The notes under the pieces were generated by a model. The model saw only the letters and a list, made by a program, of their open reading frames with translations. It made no database searches and was not told the DNA's origin. Position numbers and translations under genes: made by a program. This document shows positions 44,881 through 53,503 of a stretch of DNA of 64,000 nt, piece after piece. Location: NCBI GenBank assembly GCA_963579025.1, contig CAUZFZ010000031.1:12915-76914 (forward strand), written 5' to 3'. The stretch comes from CAUZFZ01 sp963579025 (GTDB taxonomy: Bacteria > Planctomycetota > Planctomycetia > Planctomycetales > Planctomycetaceae). Position 1 is the stretch's first letter. The number at the start of each line of letters is the position of its first letter.

Positions 44881-45567
44881 ATGCAAAACGCGTTAAAAGC
44901 GTACCAGCGAACACAGCGGGACCAATTGATTCAGGACCATCTGGAGTATGTCCAGCACGTCATTCATCAAATGCTCAGCCGACTTCCGGATGGTGTTGAT
45001 CTTGAAAACCTACAGCAGGCGGGTGTGTATGGTCTCGTCCAGGCGGCATCGCAATTTGAGCCCGGCCGCGGAACCAAATTCTCGACGTTTGCCTATCGCC
45101 GTATCAAAGGAGAAGTGATCGACGAGTTGCGTCGAAACAGTCCGCTGTCGCAGGAGATGCTGCGGCGAATCGGGTTGGTTCAGCAATCTCTGGAGATTCT
45201 CACTCCACCTGTCACGACAGCCGCTCTTGCCGCACACACTGGACTGACTACGGAAAAAGTGGAGTCTGCTCTTGAAGCGCGACGTCTGACAACGTCCTCG
45301 ATCCTCGACGAAGAACTGATGTCCGCATCCGACACGGATGAAACCACAAACGACGCTGACGCGCTGCAGGACGAACAGAAACAGCTACTGGCGTCGGGAA
45401 TCAAGTCGCTCCCGGACCAGCAACGAATTGTGCTGACGATGTACTACCTCGACGACATGCGACTGAAGGAAATAGCCCAGGTGATGAACCTCTCCGAGTC
45501 CCGTATTTCACGTGTTCTTTCCCAGGCGGAGTTCCGACTTCGGGAGTTCGTGCGAGCAAAGGAGTGA
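44881..45567 (+). CDS. fliA: Flagellar sigma-28 factor FliA
   Basis: 228 residues. Region 2: LIQDHLEYVQHVIHQMLSRLPDGVDLENLQQAGVYGLVQAASQFEPGRGTKFSTFAYRRIKGEVIDELRR; region 4: LPDQQRIVLTMYYLDDMRLKEIAQVMNLSESRISRVLSQAEFRLRE. This is the FliA/WhiG type. It drives late genes such as fliC once FlgM is exported. AAAGGGG precedes the start. Confidence 0.95.
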   Translation: MQNALKAYQRTQRDQLIQDHLEYVQHVIHQMLSRLPDGVDLENLQQAGVYGLVQAASQFEPGRGTKFSTFAYRRIKGEVIDELRRNSPLSQEMLRRIGLVQQSLEILTPPVTTAALAAHTGLTTEKVESALEARRLTTSSILDEELMSASDTDETTNDADALQDEQKQLLASGIKSLPDQQRIVLTMYYLDDMRLKEIAQVMNLSESRISRVLSQAEFRLREFVRAKE

Positions 45568-45570
45568 AGC

Positions 45571-45762
45571 ATGGCGTCTTTCTCAGTCAATCCCATTGGA
45601 TCGTATGCCAACTGGCCCGAGCATCGCCAGAAAGACGGCGACCGCAAGAAGCCTCGCAGCGAACAGGCAACACGATCGCCTGACGATGTCGAGCCGGATG
45701 AACAAAAGCCGCGAGCGGCAGACGACGGCCCGGTCGGGACTGAGATCGACATCGAAGTGTAA
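45571..45762 (+). CDS. Small hydrophilic protein of the fliA operon, unknown
   Basis: 63 residues, ATG with a perfect AAGGAG (within the end of fliA). Starts ASFSVNPIGSYANWPEHRQK and is strongly charged thereafter, likely disordered. No recognised domain. The ribosome site and 3-base spacing support a real gene. Confidence 0.6.
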   Translation: MASFSVNPIGSYANWPEHRQKDGDRKKPRSEQATRSPDDVEPDEQKPRAADDGPVGTEIDIEV

Positions 45763-45805
45763 GTAGAGCGTTTCCGTTAGTGAGACTTCAGCTGTGGAGA
45801 GAAAC

Positions 45806-46021
45806 ATGGGGGCACCATCCGTAGTCAGCGGCCTGGCGCGTGGTCGCGTGATTCGCGGCTCGACGCTTGCCAGCGACGACTTGTCGTCTGTGGCAATTCC
45901 CGCCGGTCCGGGGCATCAACAGACCGAAGTGCATCTCATTCGTGAAGGTGACATTGTTCGAGAGATCGAGGTTACCTGTTCATGTGGTGAAGTCCTGCGT
46001 CTCCTCTGCCAATACGATTGA
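45806..46021 (+). CDS. Small cysteine-containing protein, unknown
   Basis: 71 residues from ATG at 45806 (GGAGAG just before). Ends with IVREIEVTCSCGEVLRLLCQYD: a CxC plus a later Cys, like half a zinc ribbon that could dimerise around metal (inference). Lies between fliA and the lipoprotein gene in the same direction. No known family recognised. Confidence 0.65.
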   Translation: MGAPSVVSGLARGRVIRGSTLASDDLSSVAIPAGPGHQQTEVHLIREGDIVREIEVTCSCGEVLRLLCQYD

Positions 46022-46031
46022 GAAACAAACA

Positions 46032-46616
46032 ATGTATCAACCCATTCTTGCTGTGTGTGCGTGTGTCTCCTGCCTTGTCGGTTGCGGGTACACTTTACGT
46101 CCGCAACCGGTGTGCCCATTGGAGGCCGTCGCCACTCCGCCCCTGGGATCTATTCCAAACGACAATGACGTGAAGCTTTTCACACCAGGCAGTCCTTCGT
46201 CCGAACAGCTGCGACAGATTGAAGAACTGCAGCATAGTCTTCACCAGACATCAATGCATCTTCGCAGTGCAAGCGACGAGCATGAGATGCTACTCACGGA
46301 AGTCGAAATATATCGGTCCGACCTCGCCAATCTTGAATCGCAGAACAAGAACAACGTGCAGGAGATGCAACGACAGACGACGCAGTTAGAAGAAGGACAG
46401 CGGAAGCTGCTTGAACAGGACGAGCAGCTTGCCGATGTCACGCGCAGACTCCAGGCCGAGCAGCAACAGGGGATCGCTCTCAGAAGCCAATTGCAGCTCG
46501 TGAACGATGCCCGACAGGCCGAACAGGCCGAAACGCTCCAGATGCTTGATGAGTTGATTACGAAACATCAACTCGCTGTGCCTGGCGTTGAGTCGACAAC
46601 CACCAACAGCAATTGA
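46032..46616 (+). CDS. Coiled-coil lipoprotein, unknown
   Basis: 194 residues from ATG at 46032; the longer open frame overlaps the preceding gene. Signal peptide with lipobox LVGC (Cys18), then GYTLRPQPVC. From about residue 60 a long coiled coil (SEQLRQIEELQHSLHQTSMHLRSASDEHEMLLTEV, LANLESQNKNNVQEMQRQTTQLEEGQRKLLEQDEQLADVTRRLQ). Probably outer- or inner-membrane anchored in the periplasm. Its location in the flagellar operon suggests a basal-body accessory. Confidence 0.75.
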   Translation: MYQPILAVCACVSCLVGCGYTLRPQPVCPLEAVATPPLGSIPNDNDVKLFTPGSPSSEQLRQIEELQHSLHQTSMHLRSASDEHEMLLTEVEIYRSDLANLESQNKNNVQEMQRQTTQLEEGQRKLLEQDEQLADVTRRLQAEQQQGIALRSQLQLVNDARQAEQAETLQMLDELITKHQLAVPGVESTTTNSN

Positions 46617-46650
46617 CACCAGACGTGACTGCAAGGCAGAGGCAACATCG

Positions 46651-47793
46651 ATGACAGCGGTTCCGATTCCAACATCACCAATTCCGCTTGCGGGCTCCAA
46701 CCCGAAAGCTGCCGCAACACGTGCGCCGGCATACCCGCGGATACAGAGCCACGCTGGCATCGCTGCATCCATCGATGATCTGAAGGGATTTCTGGCGAAC
46801 GAGTCTGAATTCAATTCCGGCATCGTTGGTAGCTCGCCTCAACTGAACCGCGTGCTTCATGTCGCGCAACAGTACGCTCACAGTTCAGCGCCTGTGTTGA
46901 TTTCGGGCGAAAGCGGAACTGGAAAAGAACTTGTCGCAAAGATGATCCACGTTTTGAGTGGACGCCGCGACAAGCCGTATCTGCAAATCAACTGCGCGGC
47001 GCTTTCAGAAGGCCTGATTGAAAGCGAGCTCTTCGGTCATGAAAAAGGCGCATTTACAGGAGCCGATTCTGCCAGGACAGGCAAATTCGAAGCCGCTGAC
47101 GGCGGCACACTGTTGCTGGATGAGATTGGCGAAATGCCGCAGCAACTGCAGGCAAAGCTCCTGCGTGTGCTGGAGCAGTTTGAATTTCAGCGTGTCGGTG
47201 GCAATACGCCAGTGACGGTCAATACGCGAATCATTGCCACCACAAATCGAGTGTTGTCCGACGAAGTAGAGCGAAATACATTTCGGCTGGACCTGTTCCA
47301 CCGTTTGAGTGTTCTAAATCTGACGATTCCGCCACTTCGAGAACGACGCGCGGACATCTCGGAACTCGTCTCGGCATTCGTTCACAGCTTTCAATCTGAG
47401 TCGGTTGTTTCCATTCAGGCAATTTCAACGGCTGCAATGCAGGTATTGATCCAGCATGACTGGCTTGGCAATGTTCGGGAGTTGCGCAATGCCATTCGGC
47501 ATGCGTGCGTGGTGAACGCGACGGGCACACTCGAGGCGACTGATTTTCCAGACTCACTCCGATCCGCTGGAACTCCCGTCATTAGGGCGCAGCCTGTCGC
47601 TCTTCGCCGTTCCGACCCGTTTCAGGAACTGGCGGAACAAATCATCGACCTGCCACTCGACGAGATCGAAGAGCGTGTCATTGCGGCGACTCTGGCGAGA
47701 TTCGACGGCAACAAAGCCGCAGCGGCAAGACACCTGGGTATCACAGCGCGGACGATCAGCAACAAGCTGCAGAGGTACTCAGGAGACGAGTAG
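46651..47793 (+). CDS. Sigma-54-dependent transcriptional activator (FleQ/FlrC-like, no receiver)
   Basis: 380 residues from ATG at 46651. AAA+ domain: Walker A GESGTGKE at 86-93, sigma-54 contact loop GAFTGA at 133-138, Walker B GGTLLLDEIGE, and R-finger region DLFHRLSVLNLTIPPLRERRADI. The C-terminal Fis-type HTH reads FDGNKAAAARHLGITARTISNKLQRY. The N-terminal 55 residues are not a receiver or FleQ-type domain, so activity may be set by abundance or partners. The fliK sigma-54 promoter lies just downstream. Confidence 0.92.
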   Translation: MTAVPIPTSPIPLAGSNPKAAATRAPAYPRIQSHAGIAASIDDLKGFLANESEFNSGIVGSSPQLNRVLHVAQQYAHSSAPVLISGESGTGKELVAKMIHVLSGRRDKPYLQINCAALSEGLIESELFGHEKGAFTGADSARTGKFEAADGGTLLLDEIGEMPQQLQAKLLRVLEQFEFQRVGGNTPVTVNTRIIATTNRVLSDEVERNTFRLDLFHRLSVLNLTIPPLRERRADISELVSAFVHSFQSESVVSIQAISTAAMQVLIQHDWLGNVRELRNAIRHACVVNATGTLEATDFPDSLRSAGTPVIRAQPVALRRSDPFQELAEQIIDLPLDEIEERVIAATLARFDGNKAAAARHLGITARTISNKLQRYSGDE

Positions 47794-48016
47794 CGACGTT
47801 TGATGGGATAGCTTGCGAAGCGACCCGCAGTGGCCAGGGACGTCCGGTCGCCGCGAATAGGAATTCCTCACTGGGCGCGGTATTCACCTCATGATGCGGA
47901 ACCAAGTTCGCATCCCATGTGAAAAGAACGCTCGCCCTGCTTTGTTGAACGGAGAAGCCGGGCTGCTGACCACCAGGCCGTATCTGGTGTACGCGTAACA
48001 GGATACGCCGCGCGAT

Positions 48017-48039
48017 GTGCCAATTTGCGGAATTGGCAC
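48017..48039. promoter_or_regulatory. Perfect inverted repeat overlapping the -24 box
   Basis: GTGCCAATT (48017-48025) and AATTGGCAC (48031-48039) are perfect 9-base arms with a 5-base spacer. The right arm contains the TGGCAC -24 element. A protein binding this site would compete with sigma-54 polymerase; alternatively the match may be partly by chance because TGGCAC is in one arm. Confidence 0.55.
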
Positions 48040-48050
48040 GTCGATTGCAA
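48034..48050 (+). promoter_or_regulatory. Canonical sigma-54 promoter for fliK-flgE
   Basis: TGGCAC (48034-48039), 5 bases, TTGCAA (48045-48050): exact match to the TGGCAC-N5-TTGCW consensus with GG and GC 10 bases apart. Expected transcription start is near 48060, 36 bases before the fliK ATG. This rules out start codons upstream at 48015 and 48054. Confidence 0.88.
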
Positions 48051-48095
48051 CTAATGACAGGACCTCCCTGTCCTCGTTGTTGTTGGTTGCGCCCG

Positions 48096-50351
48096 ATGAG
48101 TGTGAACATCCTTTCTGCGCTGAGTGACGTTACGTCGCAAGCGACCGTGCTGCCGTCTGCAGATCTCGCAGAGCCTCTGACTGAAAGTCAGCAGGTATCA
48201 AAAGTGAGTTTCGGCGAGACGTTGAGCACCGCCATCACCAGCACTTCGTCAGGCGATTCACTATCTGCCGAATCGCCGGCAGTGCCAGGATCGACTGACA
48301 TCGCCTCGGAAACTGCCGTCAGTCAGCCGGAGAGTTCCAATGTGGCGGACGTTGTTAGCGAGATAGCCACCGAATCTGACTTCAAGGTAAACGCGATTTC
48401 CCAGGTGCTGCATGGCGCTACCGCTATTGCATCCGAAGAAAACGTTGGTGAGCAAGGGGATTCCGAGGCCGACGGTGGTGCGACGGAGGTTCCTTTTGAA
48501 CGTGACTTGAGCCAGCCAGGAAGTTCCCGGGCGGAGCGTGGCGCAGTTGAGAGTGCTCCCGGCGCTGATACCAATCAGCAGGGACACTCTTACGCAGGCC
48601 GCGTCAAATCGCAGTCTTTTGTGGACGCTCAATCCCACATTCAATTGCGGGACAAGCCAGATGTGGCAGCAGTTAACGGCAACGCGAGGGATGAATCGTC
48701 CGCCTCGCAGGCCGAAGTGTCGCAGCAACCGCTGCTCGCGCCTGGATTCTCCGACGATCAGGGATCACGACCCGAGACTTCCGGGGTGCTTCAAGCCCCA
48801 TTGGCTGCCTCGGATCAAACCTCGCCATCGGTACATCAACAGAGTGAGAAGGTCGTCGGCCGAAATCTGAATGGATCGGATAACACTGGCCAGCCGGATG
48901 GGAAAACTCCGACCCCGGTAGTTGAAGAACAGATCCACTCCACGTCGAAATCGACACCGGCAACATCGCCGCAGTTTCCCACAAACACAGCAGACACCGA
49001 TCAACAGAGCCTGACCGGGACCCAGACTGCGGTTACGCGCCCGGCAGGAAGTGAGCACGGAACAGCACAGGTAGTCAGCCAACCCGTCGCATTGCCCGAG
49101 ACGCCACTGGCTGTAAATGAAACCGCTTACGGGAGTCCACTCATCCAGGGGACTCTGCAAGTTCAGACTGTCGAAGCCGCTCCACGAGCCGATCGTCCTT
49201 TCGAGGAAAAGCCGACCACTAAGGCTCAGCCGCAGACCACCGTACGTGAACCACAGGCTGAACTCATTCCTACGGATTACGTCAACACTCCGGCAGAAGC
49301 GACGGTCACAACGATCGACGGTCCCCAATGGCAAGTGCCCGAGGCCATCATCGGTCCTGTCGACCGGCTTCCGCGAAATGACACCGCCCCAAGCGAAAAC
49401 ACAATTGAGGTGACCGTACCTGAAGTCCAGCTTCGACCAACTCAGACTACTGAACCGACGGCAGATCGGACGACAACTCCGCAGCCGATACTCCAGCCCG
49501 CGACTCAGGCTCCAGTGCGGCCTGAATCTCAGCCGCAGGACCTGAGTTCTTCTCACGACATCTCCCGATTGCCCGTCGACAAAGGATCCGAAACAAACAT
49601 CGGTGTCGATGCAGAAGTTGCAGTCACACAGGGTCAACCTGCTCCGCTGACCGGATCATCTGAAGAGAGTTCGACTGGATTCGAGTTTGCTTCGTCCGAC
49701 ATCAATCCGCAGACGGCTGCACCACCAGAGCTACGCATTGGCAGCGACGGATCGTCGCTGACCAATACGCTGCATCAGCACGATGCAATCCGAACAGAGA
49801 TTGCCACAACACATTTCAACGTGGCCGATGCTCAGGCAATTCGGATTGCCTCCTCGACAGGTGAAGTCCAATCTGCCGGAGCAACATCCACCCCCGCTGA
49901 TGCACTCGACACCGCTGTCCGCTCTACTCTTCCGGTTGTTGTTGCATTGCAATCCCGGCTTGCCAGTTCTGAGGACTCAGGCGTCAACCACCATTTAATG
50001 GTGCGTCTCGATCCTCCAGAACTTGGACGCGTGCTGGTCGACGTCGTATCAACCGACGAAGGTCTCACAGCACGCATTTCCGCCATCGATCCGGCAGCCA
50101 GAATCGCACTGGCAGAGGAACTGCCGCTCCTGAAGTCGGCTCTGTCAAATGCCGGAATCGACAACTTCGAGTTCGATTTGAGTGATGACGAATCGGCATT
50201 CAAGCGGCACGAAGCCGATCAGAGAGACAACGAGTCTCGAGCCCGCTTCCTTGCGTCCGGCGACGCACCGGCAAATCCAGCCAGTGAAACAACGACTGAT
50301 GATGTCCCATCCAACACTCCAGCGAACGCTCGAATCGACATCCTCGCATAG
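48096..50351 (+). CDS. fliK: Hook-length control protein FliK
   Basis: 751 residues from ATG at 48096, the first start downstream of the sigma-54 promoter. About 600 residues of Ser/Thr/Gln/Pro-rich, presumably unfolded ruler sequence, then the conserved C-terminal domain HHLMVRLDPPELGRVLVDVVSTDEGLTARISAIDPAARIALAEELPLLKSALSNAGI. It measures the hook and acts on FlhB to switch export. Long compared with the enteric form (about 400). Followed by flgE after 42 bases. Confidence 0.92.
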   Translation: MSVNILSALSDVTSQATVLPSADLAEPLTESQQVSKVSFGETLSTAITSTSSGDSLSAESPAVPGSTDIASETAVSQPESSNVADVVSEIATESDFKVNAISQVLHGATAIASEENVGEQGDSEADGGATEVPFERDLSQPGSSRAERGAVESAPGADTNQQGHSYAGRVKSQSFVDAQSHIQLRDKPDVAAVNGNARDESSASQAEVSQQPLLAPGFSDDQGSRPETSGVLQAPLAASDQTSPSVHQQSEKVVGRNLNGSDNTGQPDGKTPTPVVEEQIHSTSKSTPATSPQFPTNTADTDQQSLTGTQTAVTRPAGSEHGTAQVVSQPVALPETPLAVNETAYGSPLIQGTLQVQTVEAAPRADRPFEEKPTTKAQPQTTVREPQAELIPTDYVNTPAEATVTTIDGPQWQVPEAIIGPVDRLPRNDTAPSENTIEVTVPEVQLRPTQTTEPTADRTTTPQPILQPATQAPVRPESQPQDLSSSHDISRLPVDKGSETNIGVDAEVAVTQGQPAPLTGSSEESSTGFEFASSDINPQTAAPPELRIGSDGSSLTNTLHQHDAIRTEIATTHFNVADAQAIRIASSTGEVQSAGATSTPADALDTAVRSTLPVVVALQSRLASSEDSGVNHHLMVRLDPPELGRVLVDVVSTDEGLTARISAIDPAARIALAEELPLLKSALSNAGIDNFEFDLSDDESAFKRHEADQRDNESRARFLASGDAPANPASETTTDDVPSNTPANARIDILA

Positions 50352-50393
50352 AACTTCAAAGAGCTTCGACACTACCTCATAGAAGGAACAGAC

Positions 50394-52058
50394 ATGGGTA
50401 TTGCACTTTCCGCCGCGGTCAGTGGTCTTCGCGCGCACGATCAACTGATCGATATCGTTGGGAACAACCTCGCAAACCTGAATACATCCGGGTACAAGAC
50501 GAAACGCATTCTATTTCGAGACCTGATTTACCGTGATTCGATATCGTCAGCAAAATCCGCGGATGAATCATCGGGCGGCACGAATCCCGGTCAGATCGGC
50601 ACGGGAGTCCAATCATCGATCATTGACTCCAATCTCTCTCAGGGAGGGCTCGAAGCTACTGGAGCGGACTTTGACTTTGCACTTGAAGGCGAAGGTTACT
50701 TCGTCGTTTCGGACGGGACACGCACTCTCTATTCGCGGGTTGGGGCATTCAGCCTTGACGACACGGGGACATTGGTGGACCCGGCAACCGGTTTTCGAGT
50801 TCAGCGATTTGGAATTGACGGTGAACCAGACAACGGCCTGCCCGGTTTCCAGGCACCGGGAAATAGCGGGATCACTGTCCCCTTTGGAGCCACTATTCCA
50901 GGAAATGCAACCACCAGCATCAGCATCGGCGGTAATCTTCCCTCAAGTGCTTCGCCACCGGTTGCACAGGTTCTTACTTCGCTCAACCCGTTTACAATTG
51001 GCGGAGGCGCGGCCACCCTCGCGACCACACTGTCTTCCCTTGACGCCAATACAGCCGACTACGTTACAGGAGACTCACTGGAGATTACCGGTATTGACGG
51101 GGATGATTCTGCCGTCAGTACAACATTTCCCGTAGATTCTATCACGACACTCGGTGATCTGGTTGCCGCCGTAGACTCTGCTTTTCCAGGCTCCACAACA
51201 ACGTTTGATACCAACGGACGACTTACAGTCACGTCAAATCAGGCTGGTATTTCGAATCTGCAACTGTCGATTTCTGACACCACCTCAAACACAGGCACCT
51301 CAGCGTGGACGACAAGCACACCGATCATCCAGGTGGGAGGTCAAGACGGCGCGAAAGTTGAGAATTCCGTTGAGATATTTGACTCGCAGGGTGCTGCGCA
51401 CGCAATCGGCGTTACCTTTCAGAAGAAGTCCGTGAATGAGTGGGACATGACAATCGCAATGGACAGCAGTGAGGGGACAATCATTGACGGAACCGTTGAG
51501 GGAATCGTCTTCAACGACGATGGCTCCATTCGTGAACTCCGAGGAATGGGTGTCGGAGATGGCGACATCGAGGTTCAATTCAAGAACTTCGCAATCTCAC
51601 AACGAATTCAGTTCGACTTCGGTGTCAGTGGTCTTCGTGACGGGTTGAGCCACCTGGCGGTCGAAGGCACAATCGACGTCGATCAGGATGGATTTGGCTC
51701 CGGCACACTGACAAGTGTGTCAGTATCACCTGCCGGGCTCCTGCAGGCGGATAGCTCGAATGGTCGGAAGTTTCCACTTGCCCAGATTGCGATCGCACGG
51801 TTTCGGAACCCCAAGGGACTACAGGCGATTGGTGGCAACTACTCTGTGGAGTCGCCAAGCTCGGGAGAAGTCCAGATCGGGCCAGGCCAGAACGGTGGCC
51901 GAGGAGTCATTCGCGGTGGACATCTGGAAAACTCCAATGTCGACATGGCATTGCAATTCACAAAGCTCATCGTGGCGCAACGAGGTTTCTCGGCGAACGC
52001 GCGGACGATTACGGTTGCAGATCAGTTGTTGCAGGAGCTGACAAATCTGATTCGGTAG
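50394..52058 (+). CDS. flgE: Flagellar hook protein FlgE
   Basis: 554 residues. GIALSAAVSGLRAHDQLIDIVGNNLANLNTSGYKTKRILF, DFALEGEGYFVVSDGTRTLYSRVGAFSLDDTGTL, and C-terminal GGHLENSNVDMALQFTKLIVAQRGFSANARTITVADQLLQEL are FlgE signatures. The larger middle holds extra surface domains. Preceded by GAAGGAAC. Shares the sigma-54 transcript with fliK. Confidence 0.96.
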   Translation: MGIALSAAVSGLRAHDQLIDIVGNNLANLNTSGYKTKRILFRDLIYRDSISSAKSADESSGGTNPGQIGTGVQSSIIDSNLSQGGLEATGADFDFALEGEGYFVVSDGTRTLYSRVGAFSLDDTGTLVDPATGFRVQRFGIDGEPDNGLPGFQAPGNSGITVPFGATIPGNATTSISIGGNLPSSASPPVAQVLTSLNPFTIGGGAATLATTLSSLDANTADYVTGDSLEITGIDGDDSAVSTTFPVDSITTLGDLVAAVDSAFPGSTTTFDTNGRLTVTSNQAGISNLQLSISDTTSNTGTSAWTTSTPIIQVGGQDGAKVENSVEIFDSQGAAHAIGVTFQKKSVNEWDMTIAMDSSEGTIIDGTVEGIVFNDDGSIRELRGMGVGDGDIEVQFKNFAISQRIQFDFGVSGLRDGLSHLAVEGTIDVDQDGFGSGTLTSVSVSPAGLLQADSSNGRKFPLAQIAIARFRNPKGLQAIGGNYSVESPSSGEVQIGPGQNGGRGVIRGGHLENSNVDMALQFTKLIVAQRGFSANARTITVADQLLQELTNLIR

Positions 52059-52098
52059 TTCCGGTGATCGCCTTAGGACCCGCACGGAAATAACCTAC

Positions 52099-52169
52099 CG
52101 ATTTAGCGGAACGGCGCAAGCCGTCCGGTCCCGCAAAACCGGGGGGCTTGCGCCCCGCCGCTAAAATCG
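52099..52169. repeat. REP-like palindrome, possible bidirectional terminator
   Basis: Nested arms: CGATTTAGCGG (52099-52109) with CCGCTAAAATCG (52158-52169, one extra A); GCGCAAG (52114-52120) with CTTGCGC (52147-52153); CCGGT (52125-52129) with ACCGG (52138-52142). It lies between the convergent ends of flgE and the minus-strand operon, where it could stop both transcripts. Form is typical of dispersed palindromic repeats. Confidence 0.75.
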
Positions 52170-52197
52170 ATGCGGTAACTTAATTGCGCACGAGTCC

Positions 52198-52602
52198 TCA
52201 GTGCGTCTGATAGGCACTGAGCATTCGCCGGCTGTTGACCTCTTGTGAAATTTGCGGCTTCAGTCGCTCACGAGCGTCCGAGGCTGTCTGTTCCGCCTGA
52301 GCAAACCGCCTCATCAGTTCCTCGATCTGTTCCGAGACCTGCTGAATTCTCGTCGAAAGTTGCGAGCCTGGAACACCGCCACGCCTTTTCCATTCGGCGT
52401 GGATTGACGACGCACGTCGCTCCAGCGCCGCGACATTCTGCAAGAGTACGTTGAGTTCGGTCAGCGTTGATTGCCCGAAGTCTCCTGCATCCAGGCAGGC
52501 TGGCAGTGACTCAGTCAGTTCAATCGCCTGTTCGAAATGGCGTTGGCGGTGGTCCAGACTTTCGAACAGCTGAACCTCAAGTTGTGCAAGGTCAGTTGGC
52601 AT
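52198..52602 (-). CDS. Helical protein, possible FlgN/FliT-type chaperone
   Basis: 134 residues. Long amphipathic helices throughout (LAQLEVQLFESLDHRQRHFEQAIELTESL; LSTRIQQVSEQIEELMRRFAQAEQTASDARERL) and an end with EVNSRRMLSAYQ, reminiscent of flagellar chaperones of the FlgN/FliT class. Third gene of the minus operon, overlapping the preceding gene by 11 bases. The resemblance is general, so the functional call is tentative. Confidence 0.6.
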   Translation of the reverse strand: MPTDLAQLEVQLFESLDHRQRHFEQAIELTESLPACLDAGDFGQSTLTELNVLLQNVAALERRASSIHAEWKRRGGVPGSQLSTRIQQVSEQIEELMRRFAQAEQTASDARERLKPQISQEVNSRRMLSAYQTH

Positions 52603-53503
52603 CTTTCGACTCCTCCATTGATCCCACTATCGTCGTCAATCGGCTTAGCGCGACCGTCAACTCTTGTTTTGCGTGCAACCGGTCGAGCCACCAGCGGGCT
52701 GCGTCAATGGTGACTCCGCCGTTCTTGTACGATGCGACAATGCGGTAGTGCTTCTCAGCTTCACTTGTCTTTCCCAACCGCCTGTGGCAACTGGCGATCT
52801 GGAATTGCACCCACGCCTGGTCGACCTCGGTCATTGGCTCAATGTCTATCAGGGTGTAAGCCTGCAGAGCGACGTCATTCCGACCGGCGCCGAACAGATT
52901 GTCAGCCAACTTCAGTCGGTTGACTGGTGACGTCATGACCACATGTGGCTCTTCTGCACGAACTGCTATCTCTGGCACAGCAGGTGATTCGGCCACGGCG
53001 TCTGACGGTGTCGGCGGAATATCTTCAGGCTCGGGAGACACCAACTCGGGCGGTTCTGTTGGGGATTCGTTGATGACTTGAGCTGCGGCTTTGCGGGCGG
53101 CTTCGTTTGTTTCCAGAAGCTGCCGTAGTCGTTCGAGCTTTTCACGGATGGCCGTCGTGTTGCGAGAGGTGTCAGGAATCGGGGTCGGCAGGCGTTCCGG
53201 GGCTACTCGCGCCGTGTTCAAAGCGGGGTCGTACTCCGGAAGCAGCTTGAGGACCGGAGCAGTGGGGAGAGTTTCGTTTGAAGGGTGCCACTTCCGACTA
53301 CCCGGGCTGAGTGGTTCGCGTCGAGGCGAATACACTTCAGGTAATCTGTCTGGCAGAAATGGTGGATGTGCCGGAACGCATCTTTCTATTTGGGGCGTCG
53401 GTGCTCCAACGACCGCTATCGTCGATGTTTGCGCCTCCGTGTGTCGGTAAGGAGCAAATGCGTAGAGGACAACTGCCAGGAAGATAGAAGTGATTCTAAT
53501 CAC
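52592..53503 (-). CDS. Exported TPR-repeat protein, unknown
   Basis: 303 residues from GTG at 53503 with GAGGAGAAGG upstream; it overlaps the previous stop by 8 bases, so the longer open frame is not used. Signal sequence (RITSIFLAVVLYAFAPYRHTEAQ), a proline-rich disordered region, a short coiled coil (REKLERLRQLLETNEAARKAAAQ), another Pro/Glu-rich stretch, then TPR-like helices (NRLKLADNLFGAGRNDVALQAYTLID; AWVQFQIASCHRRLGKTSEAEKHYRIVA). Predicted periplasmic. Probably acts with the large TPR protein encoded before it. Confidence 0.75.
   Translation of the reverse strand: MIRITSIFLAVVLYAFAPYRHTEAQTSTIAVVGAPTPQIERCVPAHPPFLPDRLPEVYSPRREPLSPGSRKWHPSNETLPTAPVLKLLPEYDPALNTARVAPERLPTPIPDTSRNTTAIREKLERLRQLLETNEAARKAAAQVINESPTEPPELVSPEPEDIPPTPSDAVAESPAVPEIAVRAEEPHVVMTSPVNRLKLADNLFGAGRNDVALQAYTLIDIEPMTEVDQAWVQFQIASCHRRLGKTSEAEKHYRIVASYKNGGVTIDAARWWLDRLHAKQELTVALSRLTTIVGSMEESKDAN

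Larger units (their letters stand above)
47794..48095 (+). promoter_or_regulatory. Regulatory region upstream of fliK
   Basis: 302 bases with no ORF. Contains the sigma-54 promoter (48034-48050) and an inverted repeat around its -24 box. The first 200 bases could hold enhancer sites for the activator encoded just upstream, but no repeated motif stands out. Confidence 0.6.

Noticed and set aside
48765..49637. 290-residue minus-strand frame opposite fliK
   Set aside because: Arises from the repetitive Ser/Gln/Pro codons of the FliK ruler region; composition unlike a real protein.
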